Shown here piece by piece: positions 7,821-15,533 of a stretch of 47,807 bases of DNA (position 1 is its first letter; each line of letters begins with the position of its first letter). The notes below the pieces were generated by a model, which saw nothing but the letters and a program-made list of their open reading frames with translations, did no database searches and was not told the DNA's origin. The stretch comes from Wenzhouxiangella sediminis (GTDB lineage: Bacteria; Pseudomonadota; Gammaproteobacteria; Xanthomonadales; Wenzhouxiangellaceae): NCBI RefSeq assembly GCF_003410055.1, contig NZ_QUZK01000032.1, forward strand, positions 1-47,807. The letters are read 5' to 3'. Position numbers and translations under genes: made by a program.

Positions 7821-10304
7821 TCAGGCGGCCTTGGAGGCCCGGGTGCCGCGAATCGCGTCGCCCGTCTCGGTCAGACCGGCCTGCAGTTCGGCGATATCGA
7901 AATCGTCGGTCGCGATGATCTCCATGCTGCGCTTGCGAACATCGGCCAGCAGGTCGGCTTCCTTCTCGGTCAGGATTTCCTTCTTTCTTGCCTGCTCGAG
8001 GCGCTCTTCGTAGGTGTAGCCGCTGATCTGTCCGGCGCGCTCGGCCTTGAGCAGCTTGCGTTCGACCGGTTCGGCGGCGATGACGTCGGGCAGCAGTTCT
8101 TCCATGATGCCCGGCCAGTAGCCTTCGCGTGCGGTCTTGTAGCAGCCGCGGGTCAGGCGATCGCGGGTTTCGGAGGGCGACAGCAGTAGCGAAGCCACCT
8201 TGTGACCGAGGCGATCGTTGGGCGCGCTCTCGCGCTGTCCCAGCGGAAAGACCACCAGCCGCAGCAGCGGGCGCACCCAGGTGATCGGGTAGTTGTCGAT
8301 CACGCCGTTGAGCGCGCGCTGGATCTTGTAGATCGCGTCGTGGAAGGCCCAGGCCATGATCGGCTGGTCGGCCGCCGGCCGTGCCTCGTGCTCGAAGCGG
8401 CGCAACATGGCCGAGCAGATGTAGAGCTGGCTCAGCGCATCGCCCAGACGACCGGAGATTTTCTCCTTGATCTTGAGCTTGCCGCCGTAGGTGAGCATGG
8501 CGATATCGGCCATGTAGGCGAACGCCGCCGAGTAACGGCTGAGCTTGCGATAGTACTTGCGCGTGCGGCGGTCACCCGGCACGGCCGCGAACCTCGCAAA
8601 GCTCAGGCCGAGGACGAAGGCGCGCGTGGCGCTGGAGATGGAGTGGCCGATGTGCGCGAACAGCAGCTTGTCGAACTCGACCAGGCGCTCCTCCTCGTCC
8701 TCGATCTGCAGTGCCTGGAGTTCCTTGAGCACGTAGGGATGGCAGCGAATCGCACCCTGCCCGAAGATCATCAGCGAACGCGTCATGATGTTGGCGCCCT
8801 CGACGGTGATCCAGATGGGCGACCCTTCCCAGGCTCGTCCCAGATAGTTCTTCGGCCCCAGGATGATGCCCTTGCCGCCGTGGATGTCCATCGCGTCGCG
8901 GATGACTTCGCGACTCATTTCGGTGGCGTGATACTTGGCCAGTGCGCCAGGCACGGCCGGACGCTCGCCGTCATCAACGGCCGAAGCGGTCTGGCGACTG
9001 AGCGCGCTGATGGCATAGGTATAGCCGGCCATGCGCGCCAGCGCTTCCTCGACCCCTTCGAAGCGGCCGATGGGCAGTCCGAACTGCTTGCGAATGCGGG
9101 CGTAGGCGCCGGTGACCATGGTGGCGGCCTTGGCGCCCCCGGTGGTCGAAGACGGCAGCGAAATGGCGCGGCCGACCGACAGCGACTCGACCAACATGCG
9201 CCAGCCCTTGCCGGCGTACTCGGTGCCGCCGAGCAGGTAGTCCAGCGGCACGAAAACGTCCTTGCCGCGAATCGGACCGTTCGGGAACGGATTGTTGAGC
9301 GGGAAATGGCGTCGACCGATGTCCATGCCGGGGGTGTCGGCCGGCAGCAGGGCCACGGAGATGCCGATGTCTTCCTGGTCGCCGATCAGGCCGTCGGGAT
9401 CGTAGAGGCGGAACGCCAGGCCGACCACGGTCGCGACCGGTGCCAGCGTGATGTAGCGCTTCTCGAAATTGAGCTTGATGCCCAGCGTTTCCTTGCCGTT
9501 GAACTTGCCCTTGCAGATCACGCCGTAGTCGGCGATGGAAGTCGCATCGGAGCCGGCGACGGTGCTGGTCAGTCCGAAGCAGGGGATTTCATCGCCGGAT
9601 GCGAGCTTGGGCAGGTAGTGATTCTTCTGTTCATCGGTACCGTAGTGCAGCAGCAGTTCGGCCGGGCCGAGCGAATTGGGCACGGCGACGATCGAGCCCA
9701 CGGTGGAACTCAGCCCGCCCACTTTCTCCAGCACGGCACGATGGGCCACGGCCGAAAATCCCAGCCCGCCGTATTCCTTGGGGATGATCATCCCGAAGAA
9801 CTTGTGCTTCTTGAGGTGCTCCCAGACTTCGTCGGAGGTGCCGGCGCGATAGTGGGTGAACTCCCACTCGTCGATCATGCCGCACAGTTCTTCGACGGGG
9901 CCATCGAGGAAGGCCTGCTCCTCGGTGTTCAGGTCGTGCAAGGGCTTCTTGATGAAGCGGCTCCAGCGCGGATTGCCGCCGAACAGTTCACCCTCGAAGC
10001 CGACGGTTCCGGCATCCAGCGCGACCTGTTCGGTCTCGGAAATCGTCGGCACCATGTTCTGGAAGCTCTCGAGCACGCGCCGTGTGATGAATTCCCGGCG
10101 CCAGCTGCGGTTATTGAGCAGGGCGGCAATCGGTGCGAACAGCAGCCAGAAAAGCGTCAGGCTGATCCAGCCGGGCTCTCCTGCCAGGGTGAATCCCAGG
10201 CCCACGACGCCGGTGGCGATCGACCAGGTTGCCGCCGAGGCTCGAAGATAGGCGCAGGCCATGCCTGTAACGGCCAGTGCCAACAGGAACAGTAGAAGGG
10301 TCAT
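7821..10304 (-). CDS. fadE: Acyl-CoA dehydrogenase FadE
   Basis: An 827-residue FadE-type acyl-CoA dehydrogenase, close to E. coli FadE (814). It catalyses the first FAD-linked step of fatty-acid beta-oxidation at the membrane. The N-terminus has two hydrophobic segments (TLLLFLLALAVTGMACAYL and WISLTLFWLLFAPIAALL). The dehydrogenase core runs from about residue 120 to 520, with CFGLTSTVAGSDA, GRAISLPS and IHGGKGIILGPKNYLGRAW. The long C-terminal DUF1974 region fills the rest. A Shine-Dalgarno AAGGAG lies 10 bases before the ATG, within the end of the preceding hydrolase gene. The intergenic gap is only 2 bases, so the two genes form one operon, divergent from a TetR regulator. Confidence 0.95.
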   Translation of the reverse strand: MTLLLFLLALAVTGMACAYLRASAATWSIATGVVGLGFTLAGEPGWISLTLFWLLFAPIAALLNNRSWRREFITRRVLESFQNMVPTISETEQVALDAGTVGFEGELFGGNPRWSRFIKKPLHDLNTEEQAFLDGPVEELCGMIDEWEFTHYRAGTSDEVWEHLKKHKFFGMIIPKEYGGLGFSAVAHRAVLEKVGGLSSTVGSIVAVPNSLGPAELLLHYGTDEQKNHYLPKLASGDEIPCFGLTSTVAGSDATSIADYGVICKGKFNGKETLGIKLNFEKRYITLAPVATVVGLAFRLYDPDGLIGDQEDIGISVALLPADTPGMDIGRRHFPLNNPFPNGPIRGKDVFVPLDYLLGGTEYAGKGWRMLVESLSVGRAISLPSSTTGGAKAATMVTGAYARIRKQFGLPIGRFEGVEEALARMAGYTYAISALSRQTASAVDDGERPAVPGALAKYHATEMSREVIRDAMDIHGGKGIILGPKNYLGRAWEGSPIWITVEGANIMTRSLMIFGQGAIRCHPYVLKELQALQIEDEEERLVEFDKLLFAHIGHSISSATRAFVLGLSFARFAAVPGDRRTRKYYRKLSRYSAAFAYMADIAMLTYGGKLKIKEKISGRLGDALSQLYICSAMLRRFEHEARPAADQPIMAWAFHDAIYKIQRALNGVIDNYPITWVRPLLRLVVFPLGQRESAPNDRLGHKVASLLLSPSETRDRLTRGCYKTAREGYWPGIMEELLPDVIAAEPVERKLLKAERAGQISGYTYEERLEQARKKEILTEKEADLLADVRKRSMEIIATDDFDIAELQAGLTETGDAIRGTRASKAA

Positions 10305-10306
10305 GA

Positions 10307-11185
10307 TCAGCTCGCTCCTTGCGCTGCCTGCCGTTTGAGGAACGGCGTGACGGCGCCCATGAAGTGGTCATTGCGGTCGCCGGCCACCATGTGGGAGGCT
10401 TCTTCGACGGTTGCCTGCTCGGCGTGCGGGGCCAGTTTGAGGAATTCCTCGATGTGTTCCTGACCGATCATCTCGCTCTGACCGCCGGCCACCAGCAGGG
10501 TGGGGATCTTGAGCCGGCGCGAGGCCGATTTCAGACGAGACTGCAGGTTGCTGCTCTTCTCGGCCAGCGCGAGCATGGCCGGATCCCAGTGCCAGTACCA
10601 GCGACCGTCGCTGGCCTGGCGCAGGTTGCGCGTCAGGCCGTCTCCCGAGCCGTTGCGCCGGCGGTGGGGCAGGAAGCCCCTGACGGCCTCGATGGCGTCG
10701 TCGAGCGTCTCGAAACCCTTGGGATTCTGGCGCATGAAGGCAAGCATCGCCTCCACGCCGCTGTCGTCCCAGCGCGGCGCGATGTCGACCAGAACCAGGG
10801 ACGACAGGTCGACCTTGGGCTTTTCCGAGTGGGCCAGCAGAGCGGTCAGGCCGCCCATCGAGGCGCCGATCACGGCCGGACGGTTGGGCAGGGAAGCGCA
10901 CACCCGCCGGAAATCCTCGATGAACTGCTCGAAATCATATTCGCCGCTGGGGGCGCGGTCCGATTCACCGTGACCACGAGCGTCGTAACTGACCGCCTGC
11001 CAGCCGGCGGCGGCCAGGCGACGGCCGGTTTCCTCCCAGGCATACTGGGTCTGGCCGAACCCGTGGGCCATGAGGACGCACGGAGCGCGGTCGTCACCGT
11101 AATAGCGCAGGCTCAGGCGGATGCCGTCATCGGTCCAGATCTGGCGTCGGCGGATGTCGTCGTTGAGTTTGCGTACAGCTTCCAT
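10307..11185 (-). CDS. Alpha/beta-fold hydrolase, fadE operon
   Basis: A 292-residue alpha/beta hydrolase. Visible motifs are the oxyanion-hole HGFG (41-44), YDARGHGESD, the nucleophile elbow GASMGG with Ser109, and a late histidine in EASHMVAG. No signal peptide is seen, so it is cytoplasmic. It is the first gene of an operon with fadE, which suggests a role in lipid or acyl-ester turnover that feeds beta-oxidation; the actual substrate cannot be read from sequence. The ATG at 11185 lies only 7 bases downstream of a good -10 element and lacks a Shine-Dalgarno sequence. Confidence 0.88.
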   Translation of the reverse strand: MEAVRKLNDDIRRRQIWTDDGIRLSLRYYGDDRAPCVLMAHGFGQTQYAWEETGRRLAAAGWQAVSYDARGHGESDRAPSGEYDFEQFIEDFRRVCASLPNRPAVIGASMGGLTALLAHSEKPKVDLSSLVLVDIAPRWDDSGVEAMLAFMRQNPKGFETLDDAIEAVRGFLPHRRRNGSGDGLTRNLRQASDGRWYWHWDPAMLALAEKSSNLQSRLKSASRRLKIPTLLVAGGQSEMIGQEHIEEFLKLAPHAEQATVEEASHMVAGDRNDHFMGAVTPFLKRQAAQGAS

Positions 11186-11192
11186 ACGGCAG

Positions 11193-11221
11193 AGTATGGG
11201 GTTACCCTATTCGTTAGTCAA
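11193..11221 (-). promoter_or_regulatory. Hydrolase-fadE promoter with overlapping palindromic operator
   Basis: On the minus strand TTGACT (11216-11221) and CATACT (11193-11198) are separated by exactly 17 bases. The near-perfect palindrome ATGGGGTTACCCTAT (11196-11210, core GGGT-T-ACCC) lies across the spacer and the -10. This position suits a repressor site, most likely for the divergent TetR protein. The first transcribed base would fall at or next to the hydrolase ATG. Confidence 0.65.
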
Positions 11222-11308
11222 TCAGGTTTCATATTGGTTCGGTAGGGCCCTTAAACAAGAGCCCGTCAAGCCCCGCCGAAGCCCCGAGGAGTACCATCGC
11301 GGATCATC

Positions 11309-11902
11309 ATGGCCAAATCAAGTACAGATAATAGCGGCGGCGGCGAGAAAGCTTCGTTGACCCCGGCCGACTGGGAGCAGGAAGCGCTGGCGCTGATCGC
11401 AGAAAAAGGCATTGCGGCACTGCGCGTCGAACCACTGGCGCGGCGTCTGGGTATCACCAAGGGCAGCTTCTACTGGCACTTCCCGGGGCGCGATGAGTTG
11501 CTGTCAAAGGCCCTGGCGCGATGGGAACAGCAGGACCGCCAGCATCTCAGGCTGTCGCTGAGTGCCGGCAGCGCACCGGCCGAGCGCCTGGCCGACTTTG
11601 TCTGGCGCACCAGCCGGCAAACGCTCACCCACCGGATCTACGTGGCGCTGTGCGCCAGCCCCGACCATCCTTGCATCGGCCCGGTGCTGCGGCGCGTGAC
11701 CGAGCGCCGCATCAAGTACCTGGCGGCCGCGCTGGAGGAACTCGGCCTGCCGACGACCGAGGCGCGTCACCGCGCCAACCTGATGTATTCCTCCTACGTG
11801 GGCTACCTGCAGCTCCAGGCCCAGGGCCTGGTGCCGGACAAGGACGAGCCGGATTTCGACGCCTACGTGCAGCACGTCATCGAGACGCTGATCGAGATCT
11901 GA
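11309..11902 (+). CDS. TetR/AcrR-family transcriptional regulator
   Basis: A 197-residue TetR-type repressor. The N-terminal DNA-binding domain is clear: EALALIAEKGIAALRVEPLARRLGITKGSFYWHFPGRDELL (about residues 27-67), with the helix-turn-helix in LARRLGITKGSFYWHF. The C-terminal helical domain should bind a small ligand or dimerise; acyl-CoA would fit the context but is not shown by the sequence. It is divergent from the hydrolase-fadE operon across a 123-base spacer that holds a palindrome over the operon promoter. FadE regulation by a TetR protein (FadR-like in Bacillus, PsrA in Pseudomonas) is a known theme. Its stop is 24 bases from the convergent zapE stop. Confidence 0.9.
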   Translation: MAKSSTDNSGGGEKASLTPADWEQEALALIAEKGIAALRVEPLARRLGITKGSFYWHFPGRDELLSKALARWEQQDRQHLRLSLSAGSAPAERLADFVWRTSRQTLTHRIYVALCASPDHPCIGPVLRRVTERRIKYLAAALEELGLPTTEARHRANLMYSSYVGYLQLQAQGLVPDKDEPDFDAYVQHVIETLIEI

Positions 11903-11926
11903 CCCGCCAACCAGCCAACCTATCCG

Positions 11927-13015
11927 TCAGGGCCGGTGCTCGCGCCCCAGGTACTCGTGGCTTTGCATCTCGATCAGGCGCGAGACGGTTCGCTCGAACG
12001 GCGAGGCCAGGCGCTTACCCTGATACAGCGCCTCTGGCGCGACCTCGGCGGAGATCACCAGCTTCACGGCCCGGTCGTAGCATTCGTCCACCAGGTGGAT
12101 GAATCGCCGTGCCGCGTTGTTGTCGCTTTCGTCCATGGCCGGCACGTCGCTGAGGAAGATCGTGGAAAAGCGTCGGGCCAGTTCGATGTAGTCGCCGCTG
12201 GCGCGCGGACCGAGGCACAGGGTCTCGAAATCGAACCAGACCACCGGCCCCGCCCGGTGCAGCGGTCGGAGCGAGCGGCCGCGCACGTCCAGCGGGGCGT
12301 CGCCGGTCGGTTCGCCGCGGGTGAGCGTGGCGAATTCCTGCCGCATTTCCTCCCGGGTCCCTTCGCTGGCCGGGTGATAGTAGGTGCGGTGGCGGCTGAG
12401 TTCGCGCAGGCGATAGTCGGTCTCGGCGTCCAGTTGCACCACTTCGCAGTGCCTCTCGATCGCCTCGATGGCGGGCACGAAACGCTCTCGCTGGAGGCCG
12501 CCGGCATACAGGTCGCCGGGCGCGGTATTGCTGGTCGCGACCAGGCACAGCCCGCGCTCGAAGAGCGGTTGCAGCAGGCCGCCGAGCAGCATGGCGTCGG
12601 CGATGTCGCTGACGTGGAATTCGTCGAAACACAGCACCCGGCAGCGGCCGGCGATCTCGCGGGCCATCGTCGGCAACGGATCGCGCTGGCGGCCGTGGCG
12701 CTTGAGTTCGTCCTGGACGTGATCCATGAAGCGGTGGAAGTGAATGCGCCAGGCAGGTACGCCCGCCTCGTGCAGGCTTTCGGCGAACAGGTCCATCAGC
12801 ATCGTCTTGCCGCGGCCGACCTGGCCATGCACGTAGAGACCCTCGACCGGCGGATGGCGGCGGCGCCAGCGATCGATGAGGCCGGTGGGTCGGTCGAGCA
12901 GTTGCCGGTAGCGTCCCTGCAGCCGCTCGACAACGCCTTGCTGGGCCGCGTCGGCCTGCAGCTGGTCTTGCTCGACGAGTGCGCGGTAGCGCTCGAGCGG
13001 CCCGGCCCCGGCCAT
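11927..13015 (-). CDS. zapE: Cell division ATPase ZapE (AFG1 family)
   Basis: A 362-residue AFG1-like P-loop ATPase. In E. coli ZapE acts at the Z-ring late in constriction, particularly under low oxygen or heat. Walker A GQVGRGKT is at residues 64-71 and is followed by MLMDLF. Walker B is RVLCFDEFHVSDIADAM. The sensor region VATSNTAPGDLYAGGLQRERFVPAI and the late KRLASPFERTVSRLIEMQSHEYL are typical. The frame is open to 13210, but upstream codons lie inside the neighbouring hydrolase gene and are low-complexity, so I chose the ATG at 13015. It starts 6 bases after the upstream hydrolase stop, suggesting one transcript. Confidence 0.93.
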   Translation of the reverse strand: MAGAGPLERYRALVEQDQLQADAAQQGVVERLQGRYRQLLDRPTGLIDRWRRRHPPVEGLYVHGQVGRGKTMLMDLFAESLHEAGVPAWRIHFHRFMDHVQDELKRHGRQRDPLPTMAREIAGRCRVLCFDEFHVSDIADAMLLGGLLQPLFERGLCLVATSNTAPGDLYAGGLQRERFVPAIEAIERHCEVVQLDAETDYRLRELSRHRTYYHPASEGTREEMRQEFATLTRGEPTGDAPLDVRGRSLRPLHRAGPVVWFDFETLCLGPRASGDYIELARRFSTIFLSDVPAMDESDNNAARRFIHLVDECYDRAVKLVISAEVAPEALYQGKRLASPFERTVSRLIEMQSHEYLGREHRP

Positions 13016-13020
13016 CGTCC

Positions 13021-13680
13021 TCAGGGCAGGTTGGGCTGTACGTGGTTCTTGATCAGGCCGCGCAGGTCCATGAGGCGTCGGTGGAAGAAGTGTCCGGTGC
13101 CTTCCATCACCACCAGGTTGGCGTCCTGCCCGAGCTTCTCGGCCCAGTCGTAGACCGCTTCGGGCGAGACGACCTCGTCCTCGTCGCCCTGCACCACAAG
13201 CCAGGGGCAATTGGGCGGCTGGAGATCGGCGAAGCCGTAGCGCTCCACCGGCGGTGCGATCGAGATGAGCTGGCGCACCGGCAGGTCCTGGGCGGCTTTC
13301 AGGGCGATGTAGGAGCCGAAAGAGAAACCGCCCAGCCAGAGGTCGTCGTCCGGGCGGACCTTGCGCACCCAGTCGATGACCGCCATGAGGTCGTCGGTCT
13401 CGCCGTCACCGTCGTCGAACTCGCCCTGGCTCTCTCCCACGCCGCGGAAGTTGAAGCGCACGGTACGCAGCCCCAGTTCGCGCAGGCTGCGCTCCATGAT
13501 CGTGACCACCTTGTTGCGCAGGGTGCCGCCGTGCTGGGGATGGGGATGGCACAGGACTGCCGTGGCCGGGCGCTCCTCCCCTTCCTCGGGAACGTCGCCC
13601 AGGCACTCGATTCTGCCGGCCGGGCCGGTGATGAAGAATTCGGCGGATTCGGTCGGAAACTCGGCCGGGTCGGTATCCAT
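13021..13680 (-). CDS. Alpha/beta hydrolase, COG2945-like
   Basis: A small (219-residue) cytosolic alpha/beta hydrolase of the COG2945 type. Motifs are CHPHPQHGGTLRNKVV (oxyanion region, characteristic of this group), RFNFRGVGESQG, the nucleophile elbow GGFSFGS, a QGDEDEVVSPEAV acid loop, and the catalytic-histidine region EGTGHFFHRRL. I chose the ATG at 13680 (MDTDPAEF); an in-frame start 33 bases upstream is possible but adds only MSGAGNRQGRL. It lies directly upstream of zapE. Members are annotated as hydrolases or dipeptidyl-type esterases without proven substrates. Confidence 0.85.
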   Translation of the reverse strand: MDTDPAEFPTESAEFFITGPAGRIECLGDVPEEGEERPATAVLCHPHPQHGGTLRNKVVTIMERSLRELGLRTVRFNFRGVGESQGEFDDGDGETDDLMAVIDWVRKVRPDDDLWLGGFSFGSYIALKAAQDLPVRQLISIAPPVERYGFADLQPPNCPWLVVQGDEDEVVSPEAVYDWAEKLGQDANLVVMEGTGHFFHRRLMDLRGLIKNHVQPNLP

Positions 13681-13768
13681 TAAGCGTCCTTGACGGTTGC
13701 CAGCGCCGCTCACGCGGGGGCATCATCATAACCCACTCACCCCGGCAACTGCAGGTCCCCGACCCGCC

Positions 13769-14377
13769 ATGAATCATCTCGCACACGTGGTGCTCGCGGG
13801 CCCTGATGAGGGCCTGAGACTCGGGGCCTTCCTGGGCGATCACGTCAAGGGCCGCGAGGCGCTCTCCGATCTGCCCCCGGACTGGGCGGCCGGCGTCGAA
13901 CTGCATCGGTGCATCGACTCCTTCAGCGATGGTCATCCCGCCGTTCTCGGGCTGTTGGAGCGCCTGGAATCGCCCTGGCGACGCTATGGCGGTGTGATAT
14001 CCGACGTGCTGTTCGACCACATGCTGACCCGCTACTGGTCGCGTTTTGGGCCGACCGATCTCGTGGAGCTGGGCGGGCAGGTCGACGAGTTGCTCGCCCG
14101 CCACGCCGAACGCCTGCCGCCGCGGCTGGTGCGATTCGGGGCCTGGGCACGCAGCCGGGGGTTGTGGTGGCGCTACGGCGAGCGGGACATGCTGGAGGAA
14201 ATCTTCTTTCTGCTGGCCCGGCGGCATGGCCGGAGCTGGCCGCTTTCGCACGGCGCACGCCTGCTCGACGACCACGAAGCGGCCATCGAGGAGGCGTTTC
14301 TGGAGCTTTTCCCGGACCTGCAGGCCCGGGCAAGCGAGGATCGGGAGCGGCTCTACTCTACCTGGTCGAGCATGTAG
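13769..14377 (+). CDS. acpH: Acyl carrier protein phosphodiesterase AcpH
   Basis: A 202-residue AcpH-family (DUF479) protein. AcpH removes the 4'-phosphopantetheine arm from holo-ACP, giving apo-ACP. The start MNHLAHVVLAGPDEGLRLGAFLGDHVKG is characteristic (family MNFLAHxxLA...GxxxGDFVKG). ELHRCIDSFSDGHPAV supplies HD-type metal ligands and VISDVLFDHML a further conserved acidic/histidine cluster. The frame extends 72 bases upstream, but the ATG at 13769 matches the family start. It overlaps the convergent cytochrome gene by 25 bases at the 3' ends. Confidence 0.9.
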   Translation: MNHLAHVVLAGPDEGLRLGAFLGDHVKGREALSDLPPDWAAGVELHRCIDSFSDGHPAVLGLLERLESPWRRYGGVISDVLFDHMLTRYWSRFGPTDLVELGGQVDELLARHAERLPPRLVRFGAWARSRGLWWRYGERDMLEEIFFLLARRHGRSWPLSHGARLLDDHEAAIEEAFLELFPDLQARASEDRERLYSTWSSM

Positions 14378-14865
14378 TCGACCGAAGCGGCGACCTGCTC
14401 GTCGCTGAGGTCGGATCGACCGCCGCGCGCCGGCATGGCGTTGATGCCGTTGATGGCATTGCTCACGAGCGTTTCGCGGCCCTTGTCCGCCACCCGCGCG
14501 CCCATTTCCCCGGCAACCAGGCGCGGTGCGCCAGCGGCACCGGAGTCGTGACAGGCGGCGCAGACGCGACCGTAGATCATTTCGCCGTCGGTCGAGCCCT
14601 CGAAGGCCACCTGAGGTTCCGAGCTGGCGGCGGCCGCTTCGGCTGCGGCCTGCGCCGCGGCGCGACCGGTCTCACCGGCATAGACGCCGCCGACCGGTTG
14701 CAGGCGTTCCTCGACGGCGGCCTGGCGTGCGGCGCTCTGTTCGCCGTCGAACTCGCGGTCGTGGATGATCAGGGCCAGAATGATGATGACCACGGTAAAG
14801 GCGACCAGCCCGGCCAGCACCGCGCTGAACGTTTGAATGAATTGACGATCATGTTGCTCGGACAC
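14353..14865 (-). CDS. Membrane-anchored cytochrome c5-type protein
   Basis: A 170-residue c-type cytochrome. One N-terminal membrane helix (FSAVLAGLVAFTVVIIILALII, residues 13-34) anchors it. An alanine-rich linker (AAAQAAAEAAAASSE) leads to a single haem domain with CAACH at 102-106 and a likely axial methionine, Met144, in NAMPARGG. Gammaproteobacteria often carry such c5-like proteins as electron carriers to terminal oxidases. The periplasmic location is inferred from the single N-terminal helix and haem attachment. No oxidase genes are adjacent. It overlaps acpH antisense by 25 bases. Confidence 0.88.
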   Translation of the reverse strand: MSEQHDRQFIQTFSAVLAGLVAFTVVIIILALIIHDREFDGEQSAARQAAVEERLQPVGGVYAGETGRAAAQAAAEAAAASSEPQVAFEGSTDGEMIYGRVCAACHDSGAAGAPRLVAGEMGARVADKGRETLVSNAINGINAMPARGGRSDLSDEQVAASVDYMLDQVE

Positions 14866-14931
14866 GCCGGACAGACCTCGCGATTAATTGGATTGGAACA
14901 CGGTCCGATGGCCGGACCGCAAAAACCGCGA

Positions 14932-15345
14932 TTATACCGCCTGGTCGCCCATGGATACAGTCTCGCGCCCCAGCCGCGCAACGAGTGCTGTCGCAGCGGC
15001 CGAGCCGGCCAGGGGCAGGGCGGCCGCCAGCAGGGCCATCGGATTTCCGGGCATGACCAGGCCGACCAGCAGGAAAGCCGGCAGGCCGAGCAATCCCCCG
15101 GCCGCCACACCAAGCGCCGGGTGCGGGCCGGCGGCCGCGGCCATGGTGCCGGCCGCCAGCCCCCCGAGCATCCACACCAGGGCGGGAACGGGCAGCAGCG
15201 GCCAGACCAGCGAACCGGCATAGCCGTCGGCGGCTTCCACGTACATCAGGGGTGCGGGCAGAAGAACCGCAAGGCCGCTCGAGACGGCTTCGATCAGGAT
15301 CACGCCGATGACCAGGCCCGCTGTCAGGGCTCCCAGGACGCGCAT
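14932..15345 (-). CDS. Small multi-pass membrane protein, unknown function
   Basis: A 137-residue protein made almost entirely of hydrophobic helices. They are LGALTAGLVIGVILIEAVSS near the N-terminus, then PLLPVPALVWMLGGLAAGTMAAAA, ALGVAAGGLLGLPAFLLVGLVMPG and MALLAAALPLAGSAAATALVA, giving about four membrane spans. It has no motif I recognise. It is transcribed in the same direction as the cytochrome gene, 66 bases upstream of it, so the two may share a transcript. A homologue search is needed before any function is proposed. Confidence 0.6.
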   Translation of the reverse strand: MRVLGALTAGLVIGVILIEAVSSGLAVLLPAPLMYVEAADGYAGSLVWPLLPVPALVWMLGGLAAGTMAAAAGPHPALGVAAGGLLGLPAFLLVGLVMPGNPMALLAAALPLAGSAAATALVARLGRETVSMGDQAV

Positions 15346-15421
15346 GTTCTCAGTGTTCCCGACGGTGCCTCGGACCAGTTTAGCAGCCCGATCCGGTGTG
15401 TGACCTATCCGACGCCTGCGC

Positions 15422-15427
15422 TATACT
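15422..15427 (+). promoter_or_regulatory. -10 element for the GGDEF-EAL gene
   Basis: TATACT in the 188-base gap before the chosen start of the GGDEF-EAL gene. The -35 region at 17-bp spacing is weak (TGTGAC). It would give an untranslated leader of about 100 bases if translation starts at the GTG at 15534. Confidence 0.4.
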
Positions 15428-15533
15428 GCCGCGCACATCAGAAGCGATGCCAGCAGTTTCAGGGCATCCGAGGGGTCGGCCAGTCCATGAACTTTCCGCC
15501 AGCACCGGCAAGTCGACGCGCGGGGCATACCGC

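Noticed and set aside
8202-10295. Long plus-strand frame opposite fadE
   Set aside because: A shadow of fadE; it has no signal or domain, while fadE matches the family along its full length.
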